Assembly: GCA_964576465.1 (NCBI GenBank)
Contig: CAZNXE010000140.1
Coordinates: 1-14,516 of the forward strand
Source: CAZNXE01 sp964576465
Lineage (GTDB): Bacteria; Planctomycetota; Planctomycetia; Pirellulales; JAEUIK01
DNA length: 14,516 nucleotides
Direction of reading: 5' to 3'
The position numbers and the translations under genes are program-made. The notes under the pieces are model-generated. The model worked only from the letters and a program-made list of their open reading frames with translations. It was not told the origin of the DNA and did not search any database. Shown here piece after piece: positions 6,383 through 14,058 of the stretch (position 1 is its first letter; each line of letters starts with the position of its first letter).

Positions 6383-6525
6383 AACAGTCTGAGTCTCTGA
6401 AGTGGCGACAGCCAGATTAGGGATTACGACTAGGCATAGAGCCAGTAAGTCTCGCGGGATAACAGCCTGCGAGAATAATCGGCCGGTAAGGTGCATGTTG
6501 ATGCACCTTACCGGCCGTTTTTTTT
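6383..6525 (+). ncRNA. Possible small structured RNA ending at a strong terminator
   Basis: If the promoter at 6347-6376 is used, the product would be an RNA of roughly 140 nt with no good start codon context. It would carry an 8-bp hairpin (6451-6473) and end in a perfect 17-bp terminator with T8. It matches no RNA family I can recognise, nor a riboswitch class I checked by eye (cobalamin, TPP, fluoride, c-di-GMP, glycine). It may instead be the aborted leader of the downstream genes. Confidence 0.3.
6480..6525 (+). terminator. Strong intrinsic terminator T1
   Basis: A perfect 17-bp stem (6480-6496 with 6501-6517, starting CGGCCGGTAAGG and ending CCTTACCGGCCG) closes on a GTTG loop and is followed by eight T (6518-6525). 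It is directional for the plus strand, since no A tract precedes it. It would end transcripts from the MpsC-like gene or from the promoter at 6347. Confidence 0.93.
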
Positions 6526-6604
6526 GGCCTGCCCTCCAACTGGAGTGCAGCGAAAAATTATCGCGCCGTTGTCCCTCGGGAATTAATAAGCCTGAAGGAA
6601 TGTG

Positions 6605-6644
6605 GCCGGAGGATCGCACGTATTGGCGAACCTCCGGCTTTTTT
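6605..6644 (+). terminator. Second terminator-like hairpin T2, possible attenuator
   Basis: GCCGGAGG (6605-6612) pairs with CCTCCGGC (6631-6638) around an 18-nt loop and is followed by six T (6639-6644). It ends 36 bases before the start codon of the CA-like gene. The 3' arm CCTCCG (6631-6636) is also perfectly complementary to CGGAGG at the ribosome site (6670-6675), and an upstream CCTCC (6533-6537) can pair with the 5' arm. Alternative folds are therefore available. Confidence 0.65.
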
Positions 6645-6680
6645 CATGTTCTTACTTTGCTATTAGCGACGGAGGCTGTC

Positions 6681-7337
6681 ATGCAACAGGACCGCACTTT
6701 TTCGGGCTCTCGGCCCCGCAGCATGGAACGCTATGCAGAGGATTCCCCACCTGCGGCGCTCCTGATTACTTGCACCGACCCAACTCTTGATTCCCGCCTG
6801 CTGGCTCAGTTCCGTTCCGAGCCTTTGCTCGTCTGGCGTAGCACCGGGCCCGTCGTACCACCCTATGGATCAGGGCATCTAGTGGTAGAAGAGATCATTC
6901 ATCATGCAGTGACCGAACTCGGCGCCAAGGAGATCGCCATCTGTGGCCACCTGCCCAGTGAACCGCTACAGAACCTCATTACCAGAGAGGCCCCTCCCGA
7001 AGGACAGAAGGAGGATCCTAGTCTCTACTACGCCCGATCCGCGCGCCGGATTGTGCAGCAGAGGTATGGCCAGCTACAGCCGGACAAACTTATTCAGGCC
7101 ATCGTCGAGGAGAATGTGTTGGTGCAGATGGCAAATCTCCGCACCTATCCCGCAGTGCTGGCGGGGATGGCTGACGGCAATCTCAGGCTGCATAGCTGGA
7201 TCTACGACGCCGACGAAGACGAATTATATGGCCGCGGTCCCAGCCAAAGTATTCTCCTGAACCGGCTCAAACAGTTTGCACGGCCGGCGAAGTACCCGCT
7301 CTCCTACATCGATCCGTGCGACATTTACTTGGCCTAA
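6681..7337 (+). CDS. Beta-carbonic-anhydrase-like protein with altered active site
   Basis: Protein of 218 aa in the beta-carbonic anhydrase fold family. AALLITCTDP (25-34) aligns with the first zinc-Cys motif, VVPPYGSG (58-65) with the Gly-rich segment, and ELGAKEIAICGHLPSE (79-94) with the second zinc motif. C31, D33 and H90 are kept. The dyad Arg expected after CxD-P is T35, and the Cys expected three residues after the His is S93. With a zinc ligand and the dyad Arg missing, ordinary CO2 hydration is doubtful; it may have become regulatory or structural. The ATG at 6681 has GGAGG five bases upstream; the frame is open further upstream, but that part covers both terminator hairpins. It lies 34 bp before the SulP gene, presumably co-transcribed. 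Confidence 0.8.
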   Translation: MQQDRTFSGSRPRSMERYAEDSPPAALLITCTDPTLDSRLLAQFRSEPLLVWRSTGPVVPPYGSGHLVVEEIIHHAVTELGAKEIAICGHLPSEPLQNLITREAPPEGQKEDPSLYYARSARRIVQQRYGQLQPDKLIQAIVEENVLVQMANLRTYPAVLAGMADGNLRLHSWIYDADEDELYGRGPSQSILLNRLKQFARPAKYPLSYIDPCDIYLA

Positions 7338-7371
7338 ACAATCGTCAAGACTCATCGAGAAGGGAAACCTT

Positions 7372-9000
7372 ATGCTGGCGGATGGAAAAGATTCTCCGAG
7401 CTGGAAGGCGGACATCCTTGCCTCACTGGTCGTCTTCTTAGTCGCATTGCCACTGTGCCTGGGCATTGCCATTGCCTCTGGGGCGCCGCCGATTGCCGGC
7501 ATCCTGAGTGGGATCATTGGCGGACTTGTCGTGGCATCACTGGGCGGCAGCCCGATGCAGGTCAGCGGGCCCGCCAACGGATTGATTGTGCTGGTACTGC
7601 TCACAACCCAGCAATACGGTCTAGCAGTGTTTGGCGCGGTGGTCTTGGCGGCAGGCTTCATTCAGGTTATGGCGGGCCTGTTCCGGCTGGGGCAGTTGTT
7701 CCGCGCCATCCCGCCGGCCATCATCCACGGCCTGATGACCGGCTTTGCCCTCATTATCTTCGCCAGCCAGTTCCATGTCATGTTGGATGATCCGGTTCGA
7801 GGTAGTGCCCTGCAGAATTTTCTGCTCATTCCCGAGGCGATCTGGGATGCCGCCGTGGATCGTGATGGCTCGCACCGGGCCGCGTCGATCGGCGTGCTGA
7901 CGATTCTGATTCTATTGTTGTGGAAGCCCATCGCCCCCCGACGACTGGCGTTTATTCCCGCTTCCCTGGTAGCCGTCGGGACCGGAACAGCCGTCGTCGC
8001 TTTCACTGGCTTGTCTGTCGCCCAAGTGAGCCTGCCGGAAAACTTACTCGGCGCGATCCAGTTGCTTGATCTTGCTGCGCTGCCTCGCTTGCTCGAATGG
8101 CCGATCCTCGAGCTGGCACTGATCATGGCCTTCCTGGCTAGTACCGAAACGTTGCTTAGCGCCACGGCGGTAGACCGCCTGCACCAGGGGCCGCGTACGA
8201 ACTATGACCGGGAATTGACGGCACAAGGGATCGGCAACATGCTGTGCGGCATTCTCGGGGCCATCCCACTGACCGGGGTGATTATTCGAAGCGCCGCCAA
8301 CGTGGGCGCGGGCGCACGGACTCGTCTCTCCAGTATTCTGCATGGATTCTGGCTACTGGCGTTTGTTGCCGTGCTGCCCGGTGTTCTGAAGCTGGTTCCC
8401 ACGGCAAGCCTCGCGGCCGTGCTCGTCGTGGCCGTCTTCAAGCTGATTGATGTCAAGGCACTGCGGGGGATTTGGCGGCATGACAAGTGGGAACTCGGCA
8501 TCTATGTCGTGACCGCCGCTACGATCTTCTTTTGGGGCGTTCTGCCGGGTGTTCTCCTGGGCGTTGGCCTGGCCGTCGCCAAGTTGCTTTACAGCGTGGG
8601 GCATCTGGCTATTCGGGTTGAAGTAGATGACGTGAACCACCGGACAAACCTCTACCTAGAAGGAACGGCTGTTTTTCTCAGCCTACCCAAGCTGGCAACG
8701 GCGCTAGAGGCGGTACCGCCCGGGACAGAATTACACGTCCACCTCGATGAGCTGAATCTCATCGACCATGCCTGTCTGGATCTGCTTAGCAACTGGGAAC
8801 AGCAGCACAAAAACACCGGCGGCAGCCTGATGCTCGACTGGGAGAGTTTGCGGGCAAAGTTCGGGCAACAAATGGCAACAGAAGAATCACCTGACTCGGA
8901 GACCGGTTGGAATCCTGCTGGCGATGGCTCCAAGCCAACAACGCAGCTAAGACGTTTTAATCGAGAAGGATGGCGACCGCTTCGACAAAGAGCCTCATGA
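7372..9000 (+). CDS. SulP family anion transporter with C-terminal STAS-like domain
   Basis: Membrane protein of 542 aa. A run of hydrophobic segments from about residue 12 to 400 includes LASLVVFLVALPLCLGIAIA, the SulP-typical GSPMQVSGPANGL, AFLASTETLLSATAVDRLH, ELTAQGIGNMLCGILGAIPLTG and RSAANVGAGARTRLSSILHG. Residues about 415-505 (from VDDVNHRTNLYLEGTAVFL through LNLIDHACLDLLSNWEQQH) form a STAS-like cytoplasmic domain. SulP proteins carry sulfate, bicarbonate or other anions, usually with Na+ or H+; the preceding carbonic-anhydrase-like and MpsC-like genes argue for bicarbonate here, as in BicA, but sulfate cannot be excluded. The ATG at 7372 follows GAAGGG. The C-terminus (about 505-542) is polar and unlike the family, probably disordered. 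Confidence 0.9.
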   Translation: MLADGKDSPSWKADILASLVVFLVALPLCLGIAIASGAPPIAGILSGIIGGLVVASLGGSPMQVSGPANGLIVLVLLTTQQYGLAVFGAVVLAAGFIQVMAGLFRLGQLFRAIPPAIIHGLMTGFALIIFASQFHVMLDDPVRGSALQNFLLIPEAIWDAAVDRDGSHRAASIGVLTILILLLWKPIAPRRLAFIPASLVAVGTGTAVVAFTGLSVAQVSLPENLLGAIQLLDLAALPRLLEWPILELALIMAFLASTETLLSATAVDRLHQGPRTNYDRELTAQGIGNMLCGILGAIPLTGVIIRSAANVGAGARTRLSSILHGFWLLAFVAVLPGVLKLVPTASLAAVLVVAVFKLIDVKALRGIWRHDKWELGIYVVTAATIFFWGVLPGVLLGVGLAVAKLLYSVGHLAIRVEVDDVNHRTNLYLEGTAVFLSLPKLATALEAVPPGTELHVHLDELNLIDHACLDLLSNWEQQHKNTGGSLMLDWESLRAKFGQQMATEESPDSETGWNPAGDGSKPTTQLRRFNREGWRPLRQRAS

Positions 9001-9277
9001 CAGCGGGACCTACCTGGCTCGTGGATAAGTCGTATCAGCAGCGTTTTTGAGGGAAACCAAGCCGCTCGACAGGGCGGACAGTGCCAATTAACATGGCAAC
9101 ATTGCGAGCCTGGACGTGTTCAGGTCTACCCCAAGTCGGAAATGTTGGGCCAAGGGGCCTGAATAAAAGGCCGGACTGGGGGGAGGACGGCCTCTACGGA
9201 AGCGGGGAGGATGGCCACTCCGGGTGCTCTCTCCTCGTATTGTGCTGTCGCTACTCTCGACTGCTGGGCGGGCTGAC
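9001..9277. other. Intergenic region before the amidotransferase gene
   Basis: 277 bp with no supportable gene. It is G-rich on the plus strand in its second half (a G6 run at about 9179-9184) and contains several GGCC-type half-palindromes near 9148-9174, but no clean terminator for the SulP transcript and no clear promoter for the following gene. Confidence 0.5.
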
Positions 9278-11209
9278 ATGTGTGGTTTCGTCTCGGTGGT
9301 TAACTGGGGAGATATCCACACCCTGCGCCGGGCGACCGACCTGCAAACGCACCGCGGGCCCGACGATCACGGAGTTTGGGACACCACGGGTGCCGACGGT
9401 ACCTGGGTTGGCCTGGGTTCGCGTCGCCTGTCGATCGTCGATCTCTCGCCGGCAGGCCACATGCCGATGGTGACGCCCGATGGGCGAACGGCGATCGCCT
9501 ACAACGGCGAAATCTACAACTACGACGAACTCCGCAAGGAGCTGGAAGCGGCCGGCTATCAGTTCCGCTCGCACAGCGATACCGAAGTCGTCCTCTATCT
9601 GTACGACCTGCTGGGGCCCGATTCGGTCGCCAAACTCAACGGAATGTTTGCCATCGCGATTTGGGACGACCGGCGTCGCCACTTGTTTCTGGCGCGCGAT
9701 CACTTTGGAATCAAGCCGCTTTATTATGCTCATCAAGGAGATCGGTTTGCCGCCGCGAGCGAGGTCAAGTCGATTCTGGATCTGCCTGATGCCCCTCGCG
9801 CACTAAATTACTCGGCGCTTCACCAGTACATGGCGTTCCTCTGGGTTCCCGACCCTGAGACAACGTTCGACGGGATCTACAAACTTCCCGCGGGCCACTA
9901 CGCCACCTTTTGCAACGGCCAGATGGAGATCACTCAGTTCTGGGATCTCAAACCCCCGCCGCAAGGGCATTCGTTCCCGAGAAGCGAAGCCGATCTGACG
10001 GATGAATTGCGTGAGCGGTTTGGACATACGGTCCGCAGCCAGCTACGAAGTGATGTACCCGTGGGGGCCTTTCTGAGCGCGGGGATCGACTCGAGCAGTG
10101 TCGTGGCGATGATGGCCGAGGCCACTCCGCACCCGGTCCACACGTTCACCATTACCTTTCCCGAGGCGTATCAAAAGGGGTTTGCGTTCTTCGATGATGC
10201 GGATGTCGCCCGGCGAACGGCGAAGCATTTCGGTTGCGATCATACGCAGATCGATGTCGATCCCGACGTGGCCGACTTGTTGCCAAAACTCATTTGGCAC
10301 CTCGATGAACCAATTGCCGATCCGGCGATCCTGGGTTGCTATCTGGTGAATCGCGCCGCTCGATCGAACGTTAAGGTGTTGCTCTCGGGCAATGGTGGCG
10401 ACGAAATTTTCGCCGGATACCGAAAGTACGCTGGGCACTATTTGGCACAGCACTACCAACGCATTCCGCTGGTGGTGCGCCAGAAAATGCTGGAACCGTT
10501 CATTGGTTCGCTGCCGCCGTTCCGTGGGAGCAGGCTAGGGCGCTATGTTCGCTTGGCCAAGAAGCTCGTGCAGAACGGTTCGCTCGCGCCACGCGACCGC
10601 TTCATCCAAAACGGAGTGCAGATGGCGGCCGACGGCTGGGACGATCTGTACACGGATGATGTCCGCGAGATGATCCATGCGTCGGGGTGGGATCCGGGCG
10701 TGCAACATCAGGCCTGTTTCGACCGCGTTTCCGACGCCGATTTCTTGAATCAGATGCTATATGTCGACTCGAAGCTCTATCTGACGAGCCTCAACTGCAC
10801 GTACAACGACAAGATGAGCATGGCCGCCTCGGTCGAGACCCGGGTACCATTTTTAGACTGGGAACTCGCGCAGTGGACCATGGACAATGTGCCACCAAGC
10901 CTGAAACTGCACGGTCGGACGACAAAACACATCCTGCGCGAGGCAGTGCGCAACGTGCTGCCGGAAGAGATATTCCGTCAACCCAAAGCAGGGTTTGGCG
11001 TCCCGGTGGATTTTTGGTTGGCAGAGAAGCTGCACGAAATGGTCGATGATCTGTTGAGCGAAAGCCGCGTTGCTGAGCGAGGGTTGTTCCGTCCGGAGAC
11101 CGTGCAACGCTACATTCGTGAGCAGCGCAGCGGCAAGCACGATTGGACCCTGCAAATCTGGCAGCTACTAACGCTGGAACTCTGGATGCAGACCTTTATC
11201 GACCGCTGA
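9278..11209 (+). CDS. asnB: Asparagine synthase (glutamine-hydrolysing)-type amidotransferase
   Basis: Protein of 643 aa. The start is fixed by chemistry: Met removal exposes Cys2 (MCGF), the N-terminal nucleophile of class II glutamine amidotransferases. The glutaminase domain (about 1-210) shows THRGPDD (24-30), GSRRLSIVDLS (47-57) and YNGEIYN (75-81). The synthetase domain carries the PP-loop S267-AGIDSS (SGGxDS variant) and LLSGNGGDEIFAGY near 367-380. The family transfers glutamine nitrogen to a carboxylate activated by ATP. In polysaccharide loci such paralogues often amidate sugar acids or act in exosortase-linked glycan assembly instead of making free asparagine; the carbamoyltransferase next door supports that reading. 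The ribosome site (GGGCGGG) is mediocre. It appears complete. Confidence 0.92.
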   Translation: MCGFVSVVNWGDIHTLRRATDLQTHRGPDDHGVWDTTGADGTWVGLGSRRLSIVDLSPAGHMPMVTPDGRTAIAYNGEIYNYDELRKELEAAGYQFRSHSDTEVVLYLYDLLGPDSVAKLNGMFAIAIWDDRRRHLFLARDHFGIKPLYYAHQGDRFAAASEVKSILDLPDAPRALNYSALHQYMAFLWVPDPETTFDGIYKLPAGHYATFCNGQMEITQFWDLKPPPQGHSFPRSEADLTDELRERFGHTVRSQLRSDVPVGAFLSAGIDSSSVVAMMAEATPHPVHTFTITFPEAYQKGFAFFDDADVARRTAKHFGCDHTQIDVDPDVADLLPKLIWHLDEPIADPAILGCYLVNRAARSNVKVLLSGNGGDEIFAGYRKYAGHYLAQHYQRIPLVVRQKMLEPFIGSLPPFRGSRLGRYVRLAKKLVQNGSLAPRDRFIQNGVQMAADGWDDLYTDDVREMIHASGWDPGVQHQACFDRVSDADFLNQMLYVDSKLYLTSLNCTYNDKMSMAASVETRVPFLDWELAQWTMDNVPPSLKLHGRTTKHILREAVRNVLPEEIFRQPKAGFGVPVDFWLAEKLHEMVDDLLSESRVAERGLFRPETVQRYIREQRSGKHDWTLQIWQLLTLELWMQTFIDR

Positions 11210-11383
11210 TTTTGGCGAAGAAGGCGTTTCCGGCCCCACCACGCCGGCAAGGGCCCTCGATTCTTGGTCGATATCGCGCCCGACAGGCTTTTCTCAACCG
11301 CAATGTGGGGCTAAAATGGTAGTTTCCCATTTTGTTGGACCGCCCGACGTGTGGAGCACCACTTTCCGGGCAGGAGAAGTATT
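11210..11383. other. Spacer between asnB-like and carbamoyltransferase genes
   Basis: 174 bp without a gene. A 7-bp inverted repeat, AAAATGG (11313-11319) and CCATTTT (11327-11333) around a 7-nt loop, stands out as AT-rich in GC-rich surroundings. With no T tract after it, it looks more like a protein-binding site or weak hairpin than a terminator, so read-through from asnB is possible. Confidence 0.45.
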
Positions 11384-13129
11384 TTGCCACCTTATATCCT
11401 TGGCCTCCACGCGGGGCATAACTCTGGTGTCTGCATAGGTGACGCCTCGGGCGTGATCTATGCCATTCAGGAAGAGCGACTCTGCGGCGAAAAGAACTAC
11501 TGGGGCTTTCCGAAGCTCTCCATTCAGTCTTGCCTGGACTATGTGGGGGCCTCGCTGTCGGATGTCGATGGTGTGGCCTGTGGTGGCAAGATCGTGCTGT
11601 GCCGCTATCACAATCGTGACGATGTGCTTGAGTCGTACCGCCGACAAGAGACATTCGTTGGACAACTGCGTCAACGTGTGGCGATGCCGCTGTTGACGGC
11701 CTTGCGCCCCAACTACGGTCAGGGCACGTTGCGTCAGTTGCTCGATGATGCCGGATTGGCTGATCTGGAAGTTGTGCACTACGACCACCATCTGACCCAT
11801 GCGGCCACGGCCTATTATGGCCTGAGGACATCGCCCGAGAAAAAATACTTGGTGATGACCTGTGACGGTGCCGGGGACGGGCTTTGTGCCACGGTTCGCG
11901 TGATGGGTGGAGGCGAAGATCGGCTGGTGGCCGAAACTTCTTGGGGCGAGTCGCTAGGTGCGATCTACTCGTGGGTCACCTACGGCATGGGCTTCATTCC
12001 CATGGAGCACGAATACAAACTAATGGGCATGGCGCCCTACGCATCTGAAAGTGGCACCCAGGAATTGGCCGCCATCTTTCACCGCTATTTGGGCCTGTCG
12101 GAAGATGGGTTGTCGTTCAAACGCCAAACACGGCGTCGCATGAATGACGTCTACAGTGCCTTGGAGGCCGATCTTCGCGGAAAGCGGTTCGACTGGATTT
12201 GCGCCGGCCTGCAACGCTTCACCGAGGAAATGCTTGAGAAATGGGTCCGCGCCGCCGTGCTCGCGACCGGTGTACGAGATGTCGTCGTGGCTGGCGGCGT
12301 ATTCATGAACGTCAAAGCAAATAAGCGCATCGCCGAACTTGAAGAAGTCGACTCGTTCGAGGCGATTCCTTCTTGCGGCGACGAGACGCTGCCGATTGGA
12401 GCCCTGTATCTGGACGCCGCCCGACGGTACGACGCCGATCAAGTCGAACCGTTCAATCACTACTACTTGGGTGGCGACCTGAACGAGAAAGAGATTCTCG
12501 CGGCACTGGCCGACAACAGCGGGTTGTCGTACGAAAAGCCGGACGACATTGCCAAAGCCGTGGCCGATGTGTTGGCCGCGGGACATCCGTTGGCTCGCTG
12601 TGCAGGCCGAATGGAGTTCGGTGCCCGGGCGCTCGGCAATCGTTCGATCTTGGGCGACCCCAGCAACCAAGATCTGGTCCGTGTAATCAACCAGATGGTA
12701 AAGAAGCGAGACTTCTGGATGCCCTTCGCGCCGATGATGCTCGAAGAGCGACAGGACGATTACATCCACAACCCCAAACGGCTTCGCAGCCCGTATATGA
12801 TGATGACCTTCGACACGAAGGATAACTTCCGCGAGCTGATTGCCGCGGTGCATAACGCCGATCTGACTTGTCGGGCCCAATTGCTTTCAGAGCCGTACAA
12901 TCCGGAAGTGTATGCCATTTTGAAGGCGTTTGAGAAAAAGACAGGCCGGGGAGTGATTCTGAACACCAGCTTCAACTTGCACGGATTCCCCATCGTGCGC
13001 ACTCCGGAAGAGGCCCTGTCAGTGCTTCAGAGTTCTGGTTTGGAATATCTGCAATTGGGCGACTATCTCGTGCAGAAGACGCCCGCCGCGGTGACGACCG
13101 GCGATTTGTCGAGCCAGACGGCTCAGTAA
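11384..13129 (+). CDS. NodU/CmcH-family carbamoyltransferase
   Basis: Protein of 581 aa, near the family's usual 570-620. The N-terminal domain begins PPYILGLHAGHNSGVCIGD and has QEERLCGEKN, H135-HLTHA, VMTCDGAGDG, EHEYKLMGMAPYA and VVVAGGVFMNVKANKRIAE, the Kae1/TsaD-like ATPase fold that makes carbamoyl-adenylate. The C-terminal domain has GRMEFGARALGNRSILGDP, the WMPFAPMMLEE stretch and GVILNTSFNLHGFPIVRTPEEAL. These enzymes place carbamoyl groups on sugar or antibiotic hydroxyls. I chose the TTG at 11384 because AGGAG lies seven bases upstream and the protein then starts right before the first beta strand; a GTG at 11351 has no ribosome site. The target is probably the locus polysaccharide or its precursor. 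Confidence 0.92.
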   Translation: MPPYILGLHAGHNSGVCIGDASGVIYAIQEERLCGEKNYWGFPKLSIQSCLDYVGASLSDVDGVACGGKIVLCRYHNRDDVLESYRRQETFVGQLRQRVAMPLLTALRPNYGQGTLRQLLDDAGLADLEVVHYDHHLTHAATAYYGLRTSPEKKYLVMTCDGAGDGLCATVRVMGGGEDRLVAETSWGESLGAIYSWVTYGMGFIPMEHEYKLMGMAPYASESGTQELAAIFHRYLGLSEDGLSFKRQTRRRMNDVYSALEADLRGKRFDWICAGLQRFTEEMLEKWVRAAVLATGVRDVVVAGGVFMNVKANKRIAELEEVDSFEAIPSCGDETLPIGALYLDAARRYDADQVEPFNHYYLGGDLNEKEILAALADNSGLSYEKPDDIAKAVADVLAAGHPLARCAGRMEFGARALGNRSILGDPSNQDLVRVINQMVKKRDFWMPFAPMMLEERQDDYIHNPKRLRSPYMMMTFDTKDNFRELIAAVHNADLTCRAQLLSEPYNPEVYAILKAFEKKTGRGVILNTSFNLHGFPIVRTPEEALSVLQSSGLEYLQLGDYLVQKTPAAVTTGDLSSQTAQ

Positions 13130-13161
13130 TTTCCGGAGACGTGAGAGAAGGAGTGCCATTC

Positions 13162-13755
13162 ATGTCGCAGGGCAGTTTTCGCGTGTCGCTCGTTGAATTT
13201 CCCGAGGACTGGGAGCCCGGATCGCTCGATGATTCTCCCGACGGCTTGCGATGCACCGAGGACATCGGGCACCACGATCTGTTGGAGGACGCGTTAGAAC
13301 AATCGCTCGACTTCAACGAGCAGTCGATCCATGGCGATCGCTCGAAGTGGGCAGTGATCTTCGAGACACCCGTGCGGGGGCGATTGAATTTTCGGGTCTG
13401 CACGCCGCTGAGCTATCGCATCGTGCATGTTCACTGGCCCCAGGAGTGGACTCCCGAGTCGCCCTTGGATGTGCCCGATTGTGCGTGGCGCGACCAATCG
13501 GATTCCAACGCCGAATTCACGTTCGACGAAGGCCTTGATGCCTTGAAGTCGCTGAACGAGGCGCACCTGATGGAACCGAGTTGTGAACGTTGGTCCATCA
13601 TGGTCGCCGTGGAATGCGAGCCCGTTCACACGTCGATGTACTGCGACCACCTCGGCACCGAGACGACGATGACGGTTCGCCGACTGCACGTCATTAGGCC
13701 GGTCGAAAGTAACGAAGGGCATCGCCTGTTCGAGACGATACCGTCCCAGTCGTAG
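13162..13755 (+). CDS. Unrecognised protein made of two internal repeats
   Basis: Protein of 197 aa that I cannot assign to a family. It is acidic and Trp-rich and has no signal peptide or membrane segment, so is likely cytoplasmic. Residues about 6-68 and 85-151 are an internal duplication: both run [FY]-R-[VI] near the start, then [FW]-P-[EQ]-[DE]-W-x-P, S-x2-D-x-PD, an acidic helix ending A-L-x2-S-L-x-[FE]-N-E or SLNEA, and a final x-W-[AS]-[VI] strand. The ATG at 13162 has AGGAG eight bases upstream; a GTG at 13141 would add seven residues. It lies 32 bp after the carbamoyltransferase and is likely in the same transcript, but nothing in it shows an enzymatic role. Confidence 0.75.
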   Translation: MSQGSFRVSLVEFPEDWEPGSLDDSPDGLRCTEDIGHHDLLEDALEQSLDFNEQSIHGDRSKWAVIFETPVRGRLNFRVCTPLSYRIVHVHWPQEWTPESPLDVPDCAWRDQSDSNAEFTFDEGLDALKSLNEAHLMEPSCERWSIMVAVECEPVHTSMYCDHLGTETTMTVRRLHVIRPVESNEGHRLFETIPSQS

Positions 13756-13811
13756 TGGCCGATCCCAATTTTCGCGCACCATCAAATAGTCGATCATCTA
13801 CGTTCCCTTTT

Positions 13812-13913
13812 GTCATGTAGGGTGACGTCAAGCGGAACGCGGAAGCATCACTTTCGGCTGAGCACTACTTGCGGTGCGTCCGCGCTCCGCTTGACGTCAC
13901 CCTGCCTGGCTGC
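13812..13913. repeat. REP-like inverted pair (element B)
   Basis: The left arm (13818-13847) and right arm (13875-13904) are inverted copies agreeing at 27 of 30 positions, with core AGGGTGACGTCAAGCGGA. The right arm extends outward to 13913 as GCAGCCAGGCAGGG when read toward the centre; the left arm's outer part is a weaker match, GTCATGTAGGG, and includes GTAG. The core differs from element A (5558-5710), yet the outer head GCAGCCAGG is identical. The 27 nt between the arms are unremarkable. Confidence 0.72.
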
Positions 13914-13947
13914 ATGCGGTTTCCAGAATTAGTGCTTATCCCAATGC

Positions 13948-13991
13948 CTGTAGCGTTCCGTGGACCAACCGTTACGCACGGAACGTCACAG
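13948..13991. repeat. Long hairpin with 9-bp perfect stem
   Basis: CGTTCCGTG (13954-13962) pairs exactly with CACGGAACG (13977-13985) around 14 nt, and CTGT/ACAG extend the stem outward past one mismatch and one G-U pair. No T tract follows. It may help end the converging transcripts or be another intergenic repeat family. Confidence 0.5.
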
Positions 13992-14058
13992 AGGATGTTC
14001 CCTGCATGGGATTGGCTTCTAGCCCATGGGGCCCAAGAGAGATCGGTGGGAATGTGCT

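Larger units (their letters stand above)
6265..6680 (+). promoter_or_regulatory. Structured intergenic leader between mpsC-like gene and CA-like gene
   Basis: About 415 bp without a gene, but dense in signals. In order: a GTCTC-GCGG-GAGAC hairpin (6298-6311); a candidate sigma70 promoter (6347-6376); a hairpin CTCGCGGG/CCTGCGAG with one G-U pair (6451-6473); a very strong intrinsic terminator (6480-6525); and a second terminator-like hairpin (6605-6644). The ribosome site GGAGG (6671-6675) follows for the start at 6681. The layout suggests either a short independent RNA followed by a second promoter, or a leader controlled by attenuation. Confidence 0.55.
13756..14058. other. Convergent intergenic region carrying repeats
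   Basis: About 300 bp between converging genes. It holds the REP-like inverted pair at 13812-13913 and a long hairpin at 13948-13991, with no coding potential that I can support. No T-tailed terminator is evident for either flanking gene; the hairpins may serve that purpose. Confidence 0.6.

Noticed and set aside
6402..6680. In-frame upstream extension of the CA-like gene to a 311-aa protein
   Set aside because: The extra 93 codons cover both terminator hairpins and show no family similarity; the ATG at 6681 has a strong GGAGG and gives a normal N-terminus.
6526..6680. Known riboswitch class in the CA-like leader
   Set aside because: By eye I find no conserved core of cobalamin, TPP, glycine, fluoride, guanidine or c-di-GMP riboswitches.
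7621..8640. Minus-strand open frames opposite the SulP gene
   Set aside because: Shadows of the transporter; composition is unlike a real protein and they overlap its membrane segments completely.
13294..13797. 167-aa minus-strand frame opposite the repeat protein gene
   Set aside because: The plus-strand frame has a good ribosome site and an internal duplication at the protein level; the minus frame has neither.
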